Part shown: piece after piece, positions 1-5,977 of the stretch
Position numbering within the stretch: the stretch's first letter is position 1
How the letters are laid out: each line of letters begins with the position of its first letter
Source of the DNA: Roseovarius sp.
GTDB lineage: Bacteria > Pseudomonadota > Alphaproteobacteria > Rhodobacterales > Rhodobacteraceae
Length of the DNA: 7,189 nt
Direction of reading: 5' to 3'
Assembly (NCBI GenBank): GCA_023260815.1
Contig: JALQUE010000102.1
Span: forward strand, 1-7,189
Notes under the pieces: model-generated
Database searches by the model: none
What the model was told of the DNA's origin: nothing
What the model saw: the letters and a program-made list of their open reading frames with translations, nothing else
Translations under genes and position numbers: made by a program

Positions 1-800
1 CGATGGTGGCCGAACTGCTCAAGGGCGGCAAGCGTGTGGCCTATGGCGCGCGGGCGATTTCCGAAGGGGGTTACCAGTCGATGCCCAAGATGGTGGCACC
101 GGGTGTGGCGCTGCTGGGCTGCTCGGTTGGCATGGTCAACGTGCCGCGCATCAAGGGCAACCACAACGCCATGCTGTCGGGCAAGGCGGCTGCCGAGGCT
201 GCACATGAGGCACTTGAGGCAGGCCGTTCCAGCGACGAGTTGAGCACCTACGAAACCGAGGTCCGGACAGGCGCCATCGGTGACGATCTCAAGAAGGTGC
301 GCAACGTCAAGCCGCTGTGGTCGAAATACGGTCTGGGCGCGTCGCTTGCGGCGGGCGGTCTGGACATGTGGACAAACACGTTGGGCTTTTCTTTGCTGGG
401 TACGATCGGCCACGGCAAAAGTGATGCCGAGGCGACGGAACCGGCCAGCAAGCACAAGGAAATCCACTATCCCAAGCCCGATGGCAAGCTGAGCTTCGAC
501 AGGCTGACCAATGTCAGTTTCTCGATGACCAATCACGAGGAAAACCAGCCTGTGCATCTGACGCTCAAGGATGCCTCGGTGCCGATCGGCGTCAATCTGC
601 CGAAATATGACGAACCGGCACAGCGCTACTGCCCCGCAGGCGTGTACGAAGTGGTCAGCGAAGAGGGGAAAGACCCGCGCTTCGTGATCAACTTTCAGAA
701 CTGCGTGCATTGCAAGACCTGCGACATCAAGGACCCCAGCCAGAACATCAACTGGGTGACACCGCAGGGCGGCGACGGCCCGAACTATCCGAACATGTGA
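1..800 (+). CDS. Electron transfer flavoprotein-ubiquinone oxidoreductase, C-terminal part (5' truncated by window edge)
   Basis: The gene enters from the left and is read in the frame whose first complete codon is base 3, so the start lies outside. About 265 C-terminal residues are visible. They match the end of ETF-QO, the inner-membrane flavo-iron-sulfur enzyme that passes electrons from ETF (fatty acid, amino acid and choline oxidation) to ubiquinone. Counting from base 3, an FAD-domain segment GCSVGMVNVPRIKGNH lies near residues 39-54. A 'YPKPDGKLSFDRL' stretch near 156-168 is followed by the 4Fe-4S domain. That domain carries four cysteines at 210, 234, 237 and 240 (CPAGVYEV and NCVHCKTCDIKDP), the single-cluster arrangement of this family. 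The protein ends in GGDGPNYPNM, also family-typical. A hairpin follows the stop, so transcription probably ends there. I see no frameshift. Confidence 0.95.
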   Translation, partial: MVAELLKGGKRVAYGARAISEGGYQSMPKMVAPGVALLGCSVGMVNVPRIKGNHNAMLSGKAAAEAAHEALEAGRSSDELSTYETEVRTGAIGDDLKKVRNVKPLWSKYGLGASLAAGGLDMWTNTLGFSLLGTIGHGKSDAEATEPASKHKEIHYPKPDGKLSFDRLTNVSFSMTNHEENQPVHLTLKDASVPIGVNLPKYDEPAQRYCPAGVYEVVSEEGKDPRFVINFQNCVHCKTCDIKDPSQNINWVTPQGGDGPNYPNM

Positions 801-820
801 GTCACCTTTTGAAACTGTCG

Positions 821-850
821 ATGCGGGGTGGCTGTCTGGCCGCCCCGCAT
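821..850 (+). terminator. Possible terminator hairpin after ETF-QO
   Basis: ATGCGGGGTGGC (821-832) can pair with GCCGCCCCGCAT (839-850) across a 6-base loop. This gives a 12-bp stem with one T·G pair, 20 bases after the ETF-QO stop codon. The bases that follow (TGCCTTGTG) lack a T-run, so as an intrinsic terminator it is weak. It may instead be a Rho-assisted end or a 3' stabilising structure. Confidence 0.5.
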
Positions 851-916
851 TGCCTTGTGAGGCGCGTCATACTAGATATGTCCTAACTTCAGGCAAAAAC
901 TCCGAGGCAGGCTGTC

Positions 917-2632
917 GTGACATCGAAAACCCTTACCGCCTTGCTGGTGACGGCGCTTCTGCCGCTGACAGCCCCTCCGGTTATCGCTGATGAGGCGATT
1001 GGTTCGTATCTCGCCGCGCGGCAGGCGAGGTATGACAATGACTTCACCGCAGCGGCCGAGTATTTCACCCGAGCGCTGACCGAAGACCCCGGCAATCCGT
1101 CGATCCTTGAAAATGCCGTGGTTGCAAATACCGCCCTCGGCAATTTCGACAGGGCCGTTCCGGTGGCGCGCAAAATGCAGGCCGATGGGTTCGAAAGTCA
1201 GATTGCCCATATCGCAATGATCGCGGATGAGGCCGCGCGCGAAGATTATGACGCGCTTTTGGCGCGGATCGCCGAAGACCGCGGTGTGGGACAACTGGCA
1301 GACGGTCTTATCCTGGCCTGGGCGCATCTTGGCAAAGGCGACATGCGCACGGCCCTTGAACATTTCGATGATGTCTCCGAGCAGCGTGGACTGCGCAGTT
1401 TCGGGTTGTATCACAAGGCGCTGGCGTTGGCCTCGGTCGGGGATTTCGAAGGTGCCGATGAAATTTTTTCCGGCGACTCGGACGAGCCGATGCAGAGCAC
1501 GCGACGCGGCACGATCGCGTGGGTCGAGGTGCTCAGCCAGCTTGAACGCAACGACGATGCCATCGCGTTGATTGACGAGATGTTCAGCTCGGATCTCGAT
1601 CCCGAGGTGCAACAACTCAAGGATCGTCTCGCCGCAGGCGAGCAGGTGCCGTTCACTCGAATCCGCAATGCGCGTGACGGGTTGGCCGAGGTATTCTTTT
1701 CGCTCGGGCGTGCCTTGCTGTCTGATACCGGCGGGGCATATGCGCTGCTGTATTCGCGGGTGGCCGAGCATCTGAATGCCGATCATATCGATGCGATCCT
1801 GATGTCGGCGGAAATTCTTGAAAGTCTTGACCAGTTCGATTTGGCGACCAAAGCCTACGGTAAGGTGCCGCGCGACGATCCCTCGTTCTATGCCGCCGAG
1901 CTTGGCCGCGCCGAAAGTCTGCGCCGCGCCGGCAAGACCGACGCCGCGATCGAGGTTCTGGACCAGCTTGCCAAAACCCATGGTGATATTCCTTCGGTCC
2001 ATGTGGCCGCTGGTGATTTGAACCGCCAGCTTGAGGATTACGAACAAGCGGTTGCCGCCTATGATCGCGCGCTGGACCTTTATGCCGAGCGTGAGACGGA
2101 TCAGTGGTTCGTTCACTACGCGCGCGCCATCAGCTATGAACGGATGGGTGTCTGGGAAGAGGCCGAAGCCGATTTCCGCCGAGCACTGGAGCTGAATCCG
2201 GGTCAGCCGCAGGTTTTGAATTACCTCGGGTATTCGCTGGTCGAAAAGCAGATCAAGCTGGACGAGGCGTTGGATATGATCGAGCGCGCCGTCGCGGCAC
2301 AACCCAACAGCGGTTACATCGTCGATAGTCTGGGATGGGTTCTGTATCGCCTCGGACGTTATGAAGAAGCGGTTCAGCACATGGAACGCGCTGCCGAATT
2401 GATGCCGGTCGATCCGGTGGTCAACGATCACCTTGGCGATGTTCTCTGGGCGGTGGACCGCAAGGTCGAGGCTGTGTTCCAGTGGAAACGCGCGCTGTCT
2501 TTCGTGGATCTGGAAAACCCCTCGCCGGATATCGATCCGGACCGCATCCGCCGAAAGCTTGAGGTGGGTCTTGATCAGGTTCTTGAGGAAGAGGGCGCAC
2601 CGCCTCTGAAGGTGGCCGACGATGGTGGTTAA
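917..2632 (+). CDS. Exported TPR-repeat protein upstream of ispE
   Basis: A 571-residue protein starting at GTG 917, with a GAGG ribosome site at 904-907. Residues 1-24 look like a Sec signal peptide: a short basic N-terminus, a Leu/Ala-rich core and a likely cut after V-I-A24. There is no lipobox cysteine, so it is predicted periplasmic and soluble. The mature part is largely helical TPR. Two repeats lie at about 28-92 and degenerate ones at about 130-190 and 290-355. Clear repeats follow at about 360-390, 396-430, 434-464, 468-498 and 502-530. The C-terminal block holds NYLGYSLVE, DSLGWVLYRLGRYEEA and HLGDVLW. This pattern is shared with the TPR protein encoded near lolB-ispE in gammaproteobacteria (PA4667/LbcA of Pseudomonas), which acts as an adaptor for the CtpA protease. 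An adaptor or scaffold role here is inference. The 3' end overlaps ispE by 11 bases, which suggests co-transcription and coupling. Confidence 0.88.
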   Translation: MTSKTLTALLVTALLPLTAPPVIADEAIGSYLAARQARYDNDFTAAAEYFTRALTEDPGNPSILENAVVANTALGNFDRAVPVARKMQADGFESQIAHIAMIADEAAREDYDALLARIAEDRGVGQLADGLILAWAHLGKGDMRTALEHFDDVSEQRGLRSFGLYHKALALASVGDFEGADEIFSGDSDEPMQSTRRGTIAWVEVLSQLERNDDAIALIDEMFSSDLDPEVQQLKDRLAAGEQVPFTRIRNARDGLAEVFFSLGRALLSDTGGAYALLYSRVAEHLNADHIDAILMSAEILESLDQFDLATKAYGKVPRDDPSFYAAELGRAESLRRAGKTDAAIEVLDQLAKTHGDIPSVHVAAGDLNRQLEDYEQAVAAYDRALDLYAERETDQWFVHYARAISYERMGVWEEAEADFRRALELNPGQPQVLNYLGYSLVEKQIKLDEALDMIERAVAAQPNSGYIVDSLGWVLYRLGRYEEAVQHMERAAELMPVDPVVNDHLGDVLWAVDRKVEAVFQWKRALSFVDLENPSPDIDPDRIRRKLEVGLDQVLEEEGAPPLKVADDGG

Positions 2633-3455
2633 GGCGTTCGCCCCCGCCAAGGTCAATCTATCGCTGCATGTGACCGGACAAAGAGCCGACGGGTACCACG
2701 AATTGGACTCTCTTGTCATGTTCGCCGATATTGGCGACCGGATCGAGGTCGAGCTGTCGGACAGTCCGTCCCTGACAGTCGACGGTGAGATGGCGGCGGG
2801 CGTTCCCACGGATGCCTCCAATCTTGTCATGAAGGCACAGCGGTTGATGGGTGTGTCGGCTTCTATCCGGTTGCACAAGAGGCTTCCGAATGCGGCGGGG
2901 CTTGGCGGTGGCTCCAGCGATGCGGCAGCGGTGATACGGGCGCTTTCACAGTTGGCTGGTGTACCGGTGCCCGAGGACGTTCTGTCCCTTGGTGCAGATG
3001 TTCCTGTTTGTTTGGCTGGGCAAGCCGTTAGGATGCGCGGCGCAGGCGAGCAGATCACTCCAATGGCGGGCCTTCCGGCCTTGCACGCCGTTCTGATTAA
3101 TCCGAATGTGCCGGTGCCGACGGCAGACGTTTTCGCGCGCCTGAAACACAAGGACAACGCCGCAATGCCGGACGATATGCCGAATGGGATCACGGCCGCC
3201 GAGTTTGCGCTCTGGCTACGGGACATGCGCAACGATCTGGAGCCGCCGGCGATTATTGCGCAGCCGGTTATCGCTCAGGTTATCGGGGCCTTTTCCGTGA
3301 CGCCAGGCTGTCAGCTTGCACGGATGACCGGATCCGGCGCCACCTGTTTCGGGCTTTATGGGGATGCAGAAACGGCGTCGTCCGCCGAAGGCCGCTTGCG
3401 TGAGGCGTTTCCCGGATGGTGGGTTGCTGCGACGCGGTTGAACGCAGCAGCTTGA
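2622..3455 (+). CDS. ispE: 4-diphosphocytidyl-2-C-methyl-D-erythritol kinase
   Basis: A 277-residue GHMP kinase (E. coli IspE is slightly longer). It phosphorylates the 2-hydroxyl of CDP-ME with ATP in the cytosol, the fourth step of the MEP route to IPP and DMAPP. Visible motifs are FAPAKVNLSLHV at 6-17 with the catalytic-type Lys10, and GYHELDSLV at 24-32. The ATP loop GLGGGSSDAA is at 93-102, GADVP with the catalytic-type Asp126 is at 124-128, and the third GHMP motif MTGSGATCFG is at 235-244. The start ATG 2622 lies inside the 3' end of the TPR gene, with AAGG at 2609-2612 as a weak ribosome site, so translation is probably coupled. The stop codon abuts the stop of the convergent polyprenyl synthase gene with no base between them. 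Confidence 0.97.
   Translation: MVVKAFAPAKVNLSLHVTGQRADGYHELDSLVMFADIGDRIEVELSDSPSLTVDGEMAAGVPTDASNLVMKAQRLMGVSASIRLHKRLPNAAGLGGGSSDAAAVIRALSQLAGVPVPEDVLSLGADVPVCLAGQAVRMRGAGEQITPMAGLPALHAVLINPNVPVPTADVFARLKHKDNAAMPDDMPNGITAAEFALWLRDMRNDLEPPAIIAQPVIAQVIGAFSVTPGCQLARMTGSGATCFGLYGDAETASSAEGRLREAFPGWWVAATRLNAAA
3423..3451 (+). other. Stem-loop inside the ispE 3' end
   Basis: GTTGCTGCG (3423-3431) can pair with CGCAGCAGC (3443-3451) around an 11-base loop, giving 9 bp with one T·G pair. It ends one base before the ispE stop codon. The convergent stop codons abut, so any transcript-end structure must lie within coding sequence, and this is the nearest candidate. No T-run follows, and chance formation in GC-rich coding DNA is possible. 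Confidence 0.25.
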
Positions 3456-4457
3456 TCAGTTGATCCGCGCAACCACGTAATCGGCCAGATCAATCAGCAT
3501 GCGGCGCACCGGATGATCGGGCAGGGCGTCCATGGCGGACTTGGCTTTGGTCGCCCAAGACAGCGCATCCCGTCGTGTCGCCTCCAATGCGCCATGCCGC
3601 GTCAACAGGGCCATCGCCTGTTCGAGATCGCCGTCTTCCTGTCGGCCCTTTTCGATCGTACGGACCCAGAAGGCGCGTTCGGTCTCATCGGCGGCGGCAA
3701 CGGCCTTGATGACAGGAAGGGTGAGTTTCCGTTCGCGGAAATCGTCGCCCACGTTCTTGCCCGTGGCACTGCTATCGCCCTGATAATCCAGAAGATCGTC
3801 AACGATCTGGAAGGCGATACCAAGCGCATCGCCATACTCAAAAAGCGCCTTTATCTGGGCTTCTGGTGCGTCGGCGATCACGCCACCCACTTCGGTTGCT
3901 GCGGAAAACAGCGCGGCTGTCTTTCCTCGCACGACCTGCAGGTAGATGCTTTCGTCGGTTTTCAGATCACGCGCGGCGCTGAGTTGCAAAACCTCGCCTT
4001 CGGCGATCACCGCAGCGGCGTTTGACAGGATATCGAGTACGCGCAGATTGCCCGGCTCGACCATCAACTGGAATGCGCGCGCAAACAAGTAATCGCCCAC
4101 CAGCACGCTTGATTTGTTGTCCCACAACAGGTTCGCGGTGGGGCGCCCACGGCGTTGCTGGCTTTCGTCGACCACGTCGTCATGCAGCAATGTGGCGGTG
4201 TGAATAAATTCGACAGTCGCGGCAAGATGCACGTCGAACGCACCGCCATAGCCACACATATCGGCGGTTGCCAGTGTCAGCATCGGCCGTAGCCGCTTGC
4301 CGCCCGCGTCGACCAGATGGGCTGTTACTTCCGGGATGCGCGGCGCGTGCCGCGATGCCATCCGCTCGCGGATCAGCGTGTTGACAGCGGCCATCTTGTT
4401 GTCCAGATGCCGGGCAAGTTGCTCATGCGGCTTCGTCGCGGCGTGGTCCAATCCCAT
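3456..4457 (-). CDS. ispB: Long-chain polyprenyl diphosphate synthase (octa-/decaprenyl type)
   Basis: A 333-residue trans-prenyltransferase that adds IPP units to an allylic diphosphate to make the ubiquinone side-chain precursor. Counted from ATG 4457, GGKRLRP is at 52-58. The first Asp-rich motif LLHDDVVDES carries Asp93, 94 and 97, followed by RRGRPTAN. The second, FQIVDDLLDY, carries Asp220, 221 and 224. The fifth residue before the first motif is a small Ala (88) in EFIHTATLLHDD, as in E. coli IspB, which fits a long product. Ubiquinone-10 is usual in Rhodobacteraceae, so decaprenyl is the likely product, but length cannot be read exactly. A GTG at 4460 directly precedes ATG 4457. The ribosome site GGGAG (4462-4466) is 4 bases from the ATG and only 1 from the GTG, so I chose the ATG. 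The gene is divergent from the DUF2007 gene and convergent with ispE. Confidence 0.94.
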   Translation of the reverse strand: MGLDHAATKPHEQLARHLDNKMAAVNTLIRERMASRHAPRIPEVTAHLVDAGGKRLRPMLTLATADMCGYGGAFDVHLAATVEFIHTATLLHDDVVDESQQRRGRPTANLLWDNKSSVLVGDYLFARAFQLMVEPGNLRVLDILSNAAAVIAEGEVLQLSAARDLKTDESIYLQVVRGKTAALFSAATEVGGVIADAPEAQIKALFEYGDALGIAFQIVDDLLDYQGDSSATGKNVGDDFRERKLTLPVIKAVAAADETERAFWVRTIEKGRQEDGDLEQAMALLTRHGALEATRRDALSWATKAKSAMDALPDHPVRRMLIDLADYVVARIN

Positions 4458-4476
4458 CACACTCCCGTCACACCTG

Positions 4477-4505
4477 TCGACAAATAGACCGTGGTGCCCT
4501 TAAGT
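4477..4505 (+). promoter_or_regulatory. Candidate promoter for the DUF2007-methyltransferase pair
   Basis: In the 55-base divergent gap, TCGACA (4477-4482; one mismatch to TTGACA) and TTAAGT (4500-4505; a poor match to TATAAT) are 17 bases apart. Initiation about 7 bases after the -10 would fall at the ATG at 4513. The palindrome TGTCGACA (4475-4482) overlaps the -35 element. I saw no good promoter facing the polyprenyl synthase gene. The -10 match is weak, so this is tentative. Confidence 0.3.
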
Positions 4506-4512
4506 CATTCCC

Positions 4513-4728
4513 ATGAAACACTTGCTCAGCACAAACGATCCGACAATGATCGCTTTCGCCCAGGCCCTGCTTCAAGGCGAGGGTATAGACTGCTTTGAAA
4601 TGGACGTAAATATGAGCATTCTCGAGGGGTCCATCGGGATATTCCCTCGTCGCCTCATGGTTGCCGCGCGCGATTACGAACGGGCGCGCCAAACATTGAC
4701 CGATAACGGGATCGAGGTTCATGGCTGA
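4513..4728 (+). CDS. DUF2007 family small protein
   Basis: A 71-residue protein beginning MKHLLSTNDPTMIAFAQALL with the core DVNMSILEGSIGIFPRRLMV at about 31-50. This matches the small DUF2007 ('putative signal transducing protein') family, whose function is not established. It has no signal peptide or membrane segment and is probably cytosolic. The predicted fold is one compact alpha/beta unit: an N-terminal helix after 'NDPT', a conserved middle, and a C-terminal helix DYERARQTL. The start at ATG 4513 gives the expected family N-terminus but has no visible Shine-Dalgarno sequence. Its last 8 bases overlap the methyltransferase gene, so the two are almost certainly co-translated. A shared job in RNA modification is possible but is inference from context only. 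Confidence 0.85.
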   Translation: MKHLLSTNDPTMIAFAQALLQGEGIDCFEMDVNMSILEGSIGIFPRRLMVAARDYERARQTLTDNGIEVHG

Positions 4729-5506
4729 CGACCGGCCCGAGCACGCCTGGCCAGAGGACAATCTGACAAAGGATGACTTTCTGGGCGGCCGATTGCGGAT
4801 CAGACAACCCCGCGACGGGTATCGCGCCGGTGTCGATCCCGTTTTGCTGGCGGCCAGTGTTCCGGCGCGCAGGGGGGACAGTGTTCTGGATCTGGGCTGT
4901 GGGGTTGGTGTGGCGGGGCTCTGCCTGGCGTCGAGGGTTGAGGGCCTGCGCCTGTCGGGACTGGAGGTGCAGCCGCGATACGCGGCCCTTGCCTGCCGGA
5001 ACGCGCTTGAAAACGGGATCGAAATGGATGTCGTGACAGGTGATCTGTCGACCATGCCAGAACCGCTGCGACAGCGCCAATTCACACATGTTCTGGTCAA
5101 TCCGCCTTATTTTGATCGGACCGCTGGCACGTCGGCGCGCGATGCCGGACGCGAGACAGCCCTTGGAGAGACCACTCCGCTTTCGGTATGGGTGCAGGCC
5201 GCAGCGCGCAGGACTGCGCCGAAAGGCACCGTGACCTTTATTCACCGGACCGAACGTGTGCCTGAACTTTTGGCCGAGCTTTCACGGCATCTTGGCAGTC
5301 TTGAGATGCTGCCGTTGATTCCCCGGCGTGGCAGGTCGGCGCGACTGGCCCTGTTCCGTGGTCGCAAGGGCGGGCGCGCAGATTTCCGGCTGCATGATGG
5401 CTGGGTTTTGCATGAGGGTGCATCCCATGAGGCTGACGCGGAAAACTACACAACAGCAACGGCTTGGGTGCTGCGCCACGCCGAGCCTTTGGCATTTCCC
5501 GCTTAA
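4721..5506 (+). CDS. TrmN6-like SAM-dependent adenine-N6 methyltransferase
   Basis: A 261-residue class I methyltransferase. LRIRQPRDGYRAGVDPVLLAA at about 25-45 is typical of the tRNA1(Val) adenine-37 N6-methyltransferase group (E. coli YfiC/TrmN6). SAM motif I, VLDLGCGVGVAGLCLA, is at 55-70, the acidic motif LEVQP at 81-85, and the catalytic NPPY of N6-adenine methyltransferases at 127-130. A central stretch with TAGTSARDAGRETALGE and a later PLIPRRGRSARLALFRGRKGG segment also fit the family. The likely substrate is a tRNA adenine, but specificity cannot be read from motifs, and RNA or protein substrates of related enzymes remain possible. The start ATG 4721 overlaps the DUF2007 gene by 8 bases, with GAGG at 4714-4717 only 3 bases upstream, so reinitiation or coupling is likely. 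No clear terminator follows. Confidence 0.88.
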   Translation: MADDRPEHAWPEDNLTKDDFLGGRLRIRQPRDGYRAGVDPVLLAASVPARRGDSVLDLGCGVGVAGLCLASRVEGLRLSGLEVQPRYAALACRNALENGIEMDVVTGDLSTMPEPLRQRQFTHVLVNPPYFDRTAGTSARDAGRETALGETTPLSVWVQAAARRTAPKGTVTFIHRTERVPELLAELSRHLGSLEMLPLIPRRGRSARLALFRGRKGGRADFRLHDGWVLHEGASHEADAENYTTATAWVLRHAEPLAFPA

Positions 5507-5542
5507 GTTGAATAAAATCCTATGTGCAAAATTCAGCTTATG

Positions 5543-5554
5543 CTGCGCCTGCAG
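5543..5554. promoter_or_regulatory. CTGC-N4-GCAG dyad upstream of the DUF465 gene (possible PhaR-type site)
   Basis: CTGCGCCTGCAG is the core of a GCTGC-N4-GCAGC dyad (5542-5555), 66 bases before the DUF465 start codon. From memory, PhaR repressors of Paracoccus/Rhodobacter bind TGC-rich dyads of the CTGC-N3/4-GCAG type near polyhydroxybutyrate genes. The octamer TATGCTGC occurs at 5539-5546 and again at 5574-5581. The short dyad could arise by chance. Confidence 0.3.
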
Positions 5555-5620
5555 CGTGACAGGTGGACCAAAGTATGCTGCACTCGTGTTACAAAACATT
5601 CATCAGAGAGGAGAATGCCA

Positions 5621-5791
5621 ATGAGCTTGAGTTCACATGTCGAGGAACTGAAGAAGAAACACAGGGTCCTCTCGGAGCGGGTGGAAGAAGTCCAACGGGC
5701 TCCTGGTGCAAGCAATCTTGAGCTTGCAGAACTCAAGAAACAGAAACTCCGCATCAAGGAAGCTATCGAACGTCTGTCCGTAAGCGTCTGA
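5621..5791 (+). CDS. DUF465 / YdcH-type small coiled-coil protein
   Basis: A 56-residue, very charged protein running from MSLSSHVEELKKKHRVLSER to KQKLRIKEAIERL. Two amphipathic helices at about 5-26 and 33-53 are separated by a short APGASN turn, the antiparallel coiled-coil layout of the YdcH/DUF465 family. No biochemical role is established for the family. It has no signal peptide and is presumably cytosolic. The start was set by the ribosome site AGGAG at 5609-5613, which is 7 bases from ATG 5621. An in-frame ATG at 5615 is only 1 base away and would add just two residues (Met-Pro). Frame continues open further upstream, but the family's N-terminus fits 5621. It lies alone between the methyltransferase and the convergent phaB gene. 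Confidence 0.85.
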   Translation: MSLSSHVEELKKKHRVLSERVEEVQRAPGASNLELAELKKQKLRIKEAIERLSVSV

Positions 5792-5859
5792 TCGAAACGG
5801 GCGTCTAACCCGAACAATGTTCAGGCCGCCGCGCCACTCATACAACGCATGTGCTTTGT

Positions 5860-5879
5860 TCTGCCGGGCGTCGGGCAGA
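5860..5879 (+). other. Short hairpin downstream of the DUF465 gene
   Basis: In the 186-base gap between the DUF465 stop and the phaB stop, TCTGCC (5860-5865) can pair with GGCAGA (5874-5879) around an 8-base loop. No T-run follows (CCTACAAAATG), so it is not a typical terminator. The gap also holds the near-palindrome GAACAATGTTC (5812-5822) and the phaB terminator. I see no gene in it. Confidence 0.25.
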
Positions 5880-5921
5880 CCTACAAAATGCGTAAGTGAT
5901 ATTTGGCCTTGATGGCCGCAT

Positions 5922-5955
5922 CAAAAAAGGGCCGGACGCTTTTGCGCCCGGCCCT
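5922..5955 (-). terminator. Intrinsic terminator of phaB, probably bidirectional
   Basis: Read on the minus strand, AGGGCCGGGCGC, a 4-base AAAA loop and GCGTCCGGCCCT form a 12-bp stem with one G·T pair. It is followed by TTTTTT (opposite 5923-5928). The hairpin starts 23 bases after the phaB stop, a classic Rho-independent terminator. On the plus strand the same hairpin has one A·C mismatch and is followed by GTATTTTT, so it may also end transcripts from the DUF465 side. Confidence 0.9.
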
Positions 5956-5977
5956 GTATTTTTCGCTGATCGACAAC

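Noticed and set aside
120..150. Gly-Cys-Ser in place of the Gly-Asp common in many FAD proteins, in ETF-QO
   Set aside because: It looked like a lost FAD-binding acid, but Gly-Cys-Ser is, from memory, normal in this motif of ETF-QO, including the human enzyme.
872..3232. A 786-codon open frame on the minus strand opposite the TPR gene and ispE
   Set aside because: Both sense genes have clear family motifs. The antisense translation is rich in Arg/His/Ile with no recognisable domain, as expected from a shadow frame in GC-rich coding DNA, and it spans two unrelated genes.
3513..4025. A 170-codon plus-strand frame opposite the polyprenyl synthase gene
   Set aside because: It lies entirely within a gene with intact catalytic motifs, and the translation shows no domain features.
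4468..5245. Minus-strand frames of about 200 codons opposite the DUF2007 and methyltransferase genes
   Set aside because: The translations are low-complexity Arg/Pro/Ser-rich, while the sense strand carries clear family proteins.
5522..5620. An N-terminal extension of the DUF465 protein starting at ATG 5522
   Set aside because: The AGGAG at 5609-5613 is correctly spaced for 5621, the extension has unrelated composition, and the candidate control dyad lies within it.
5812..5822. GAACAATGTTC as a possible LexA-type operator
   Set aside because: Alphaproteobacterial LexA sites are direct repeats of the GTTC-N7-GTTC type. This is an inverted repeat with 3-base spacing and lies downstream of a gene.
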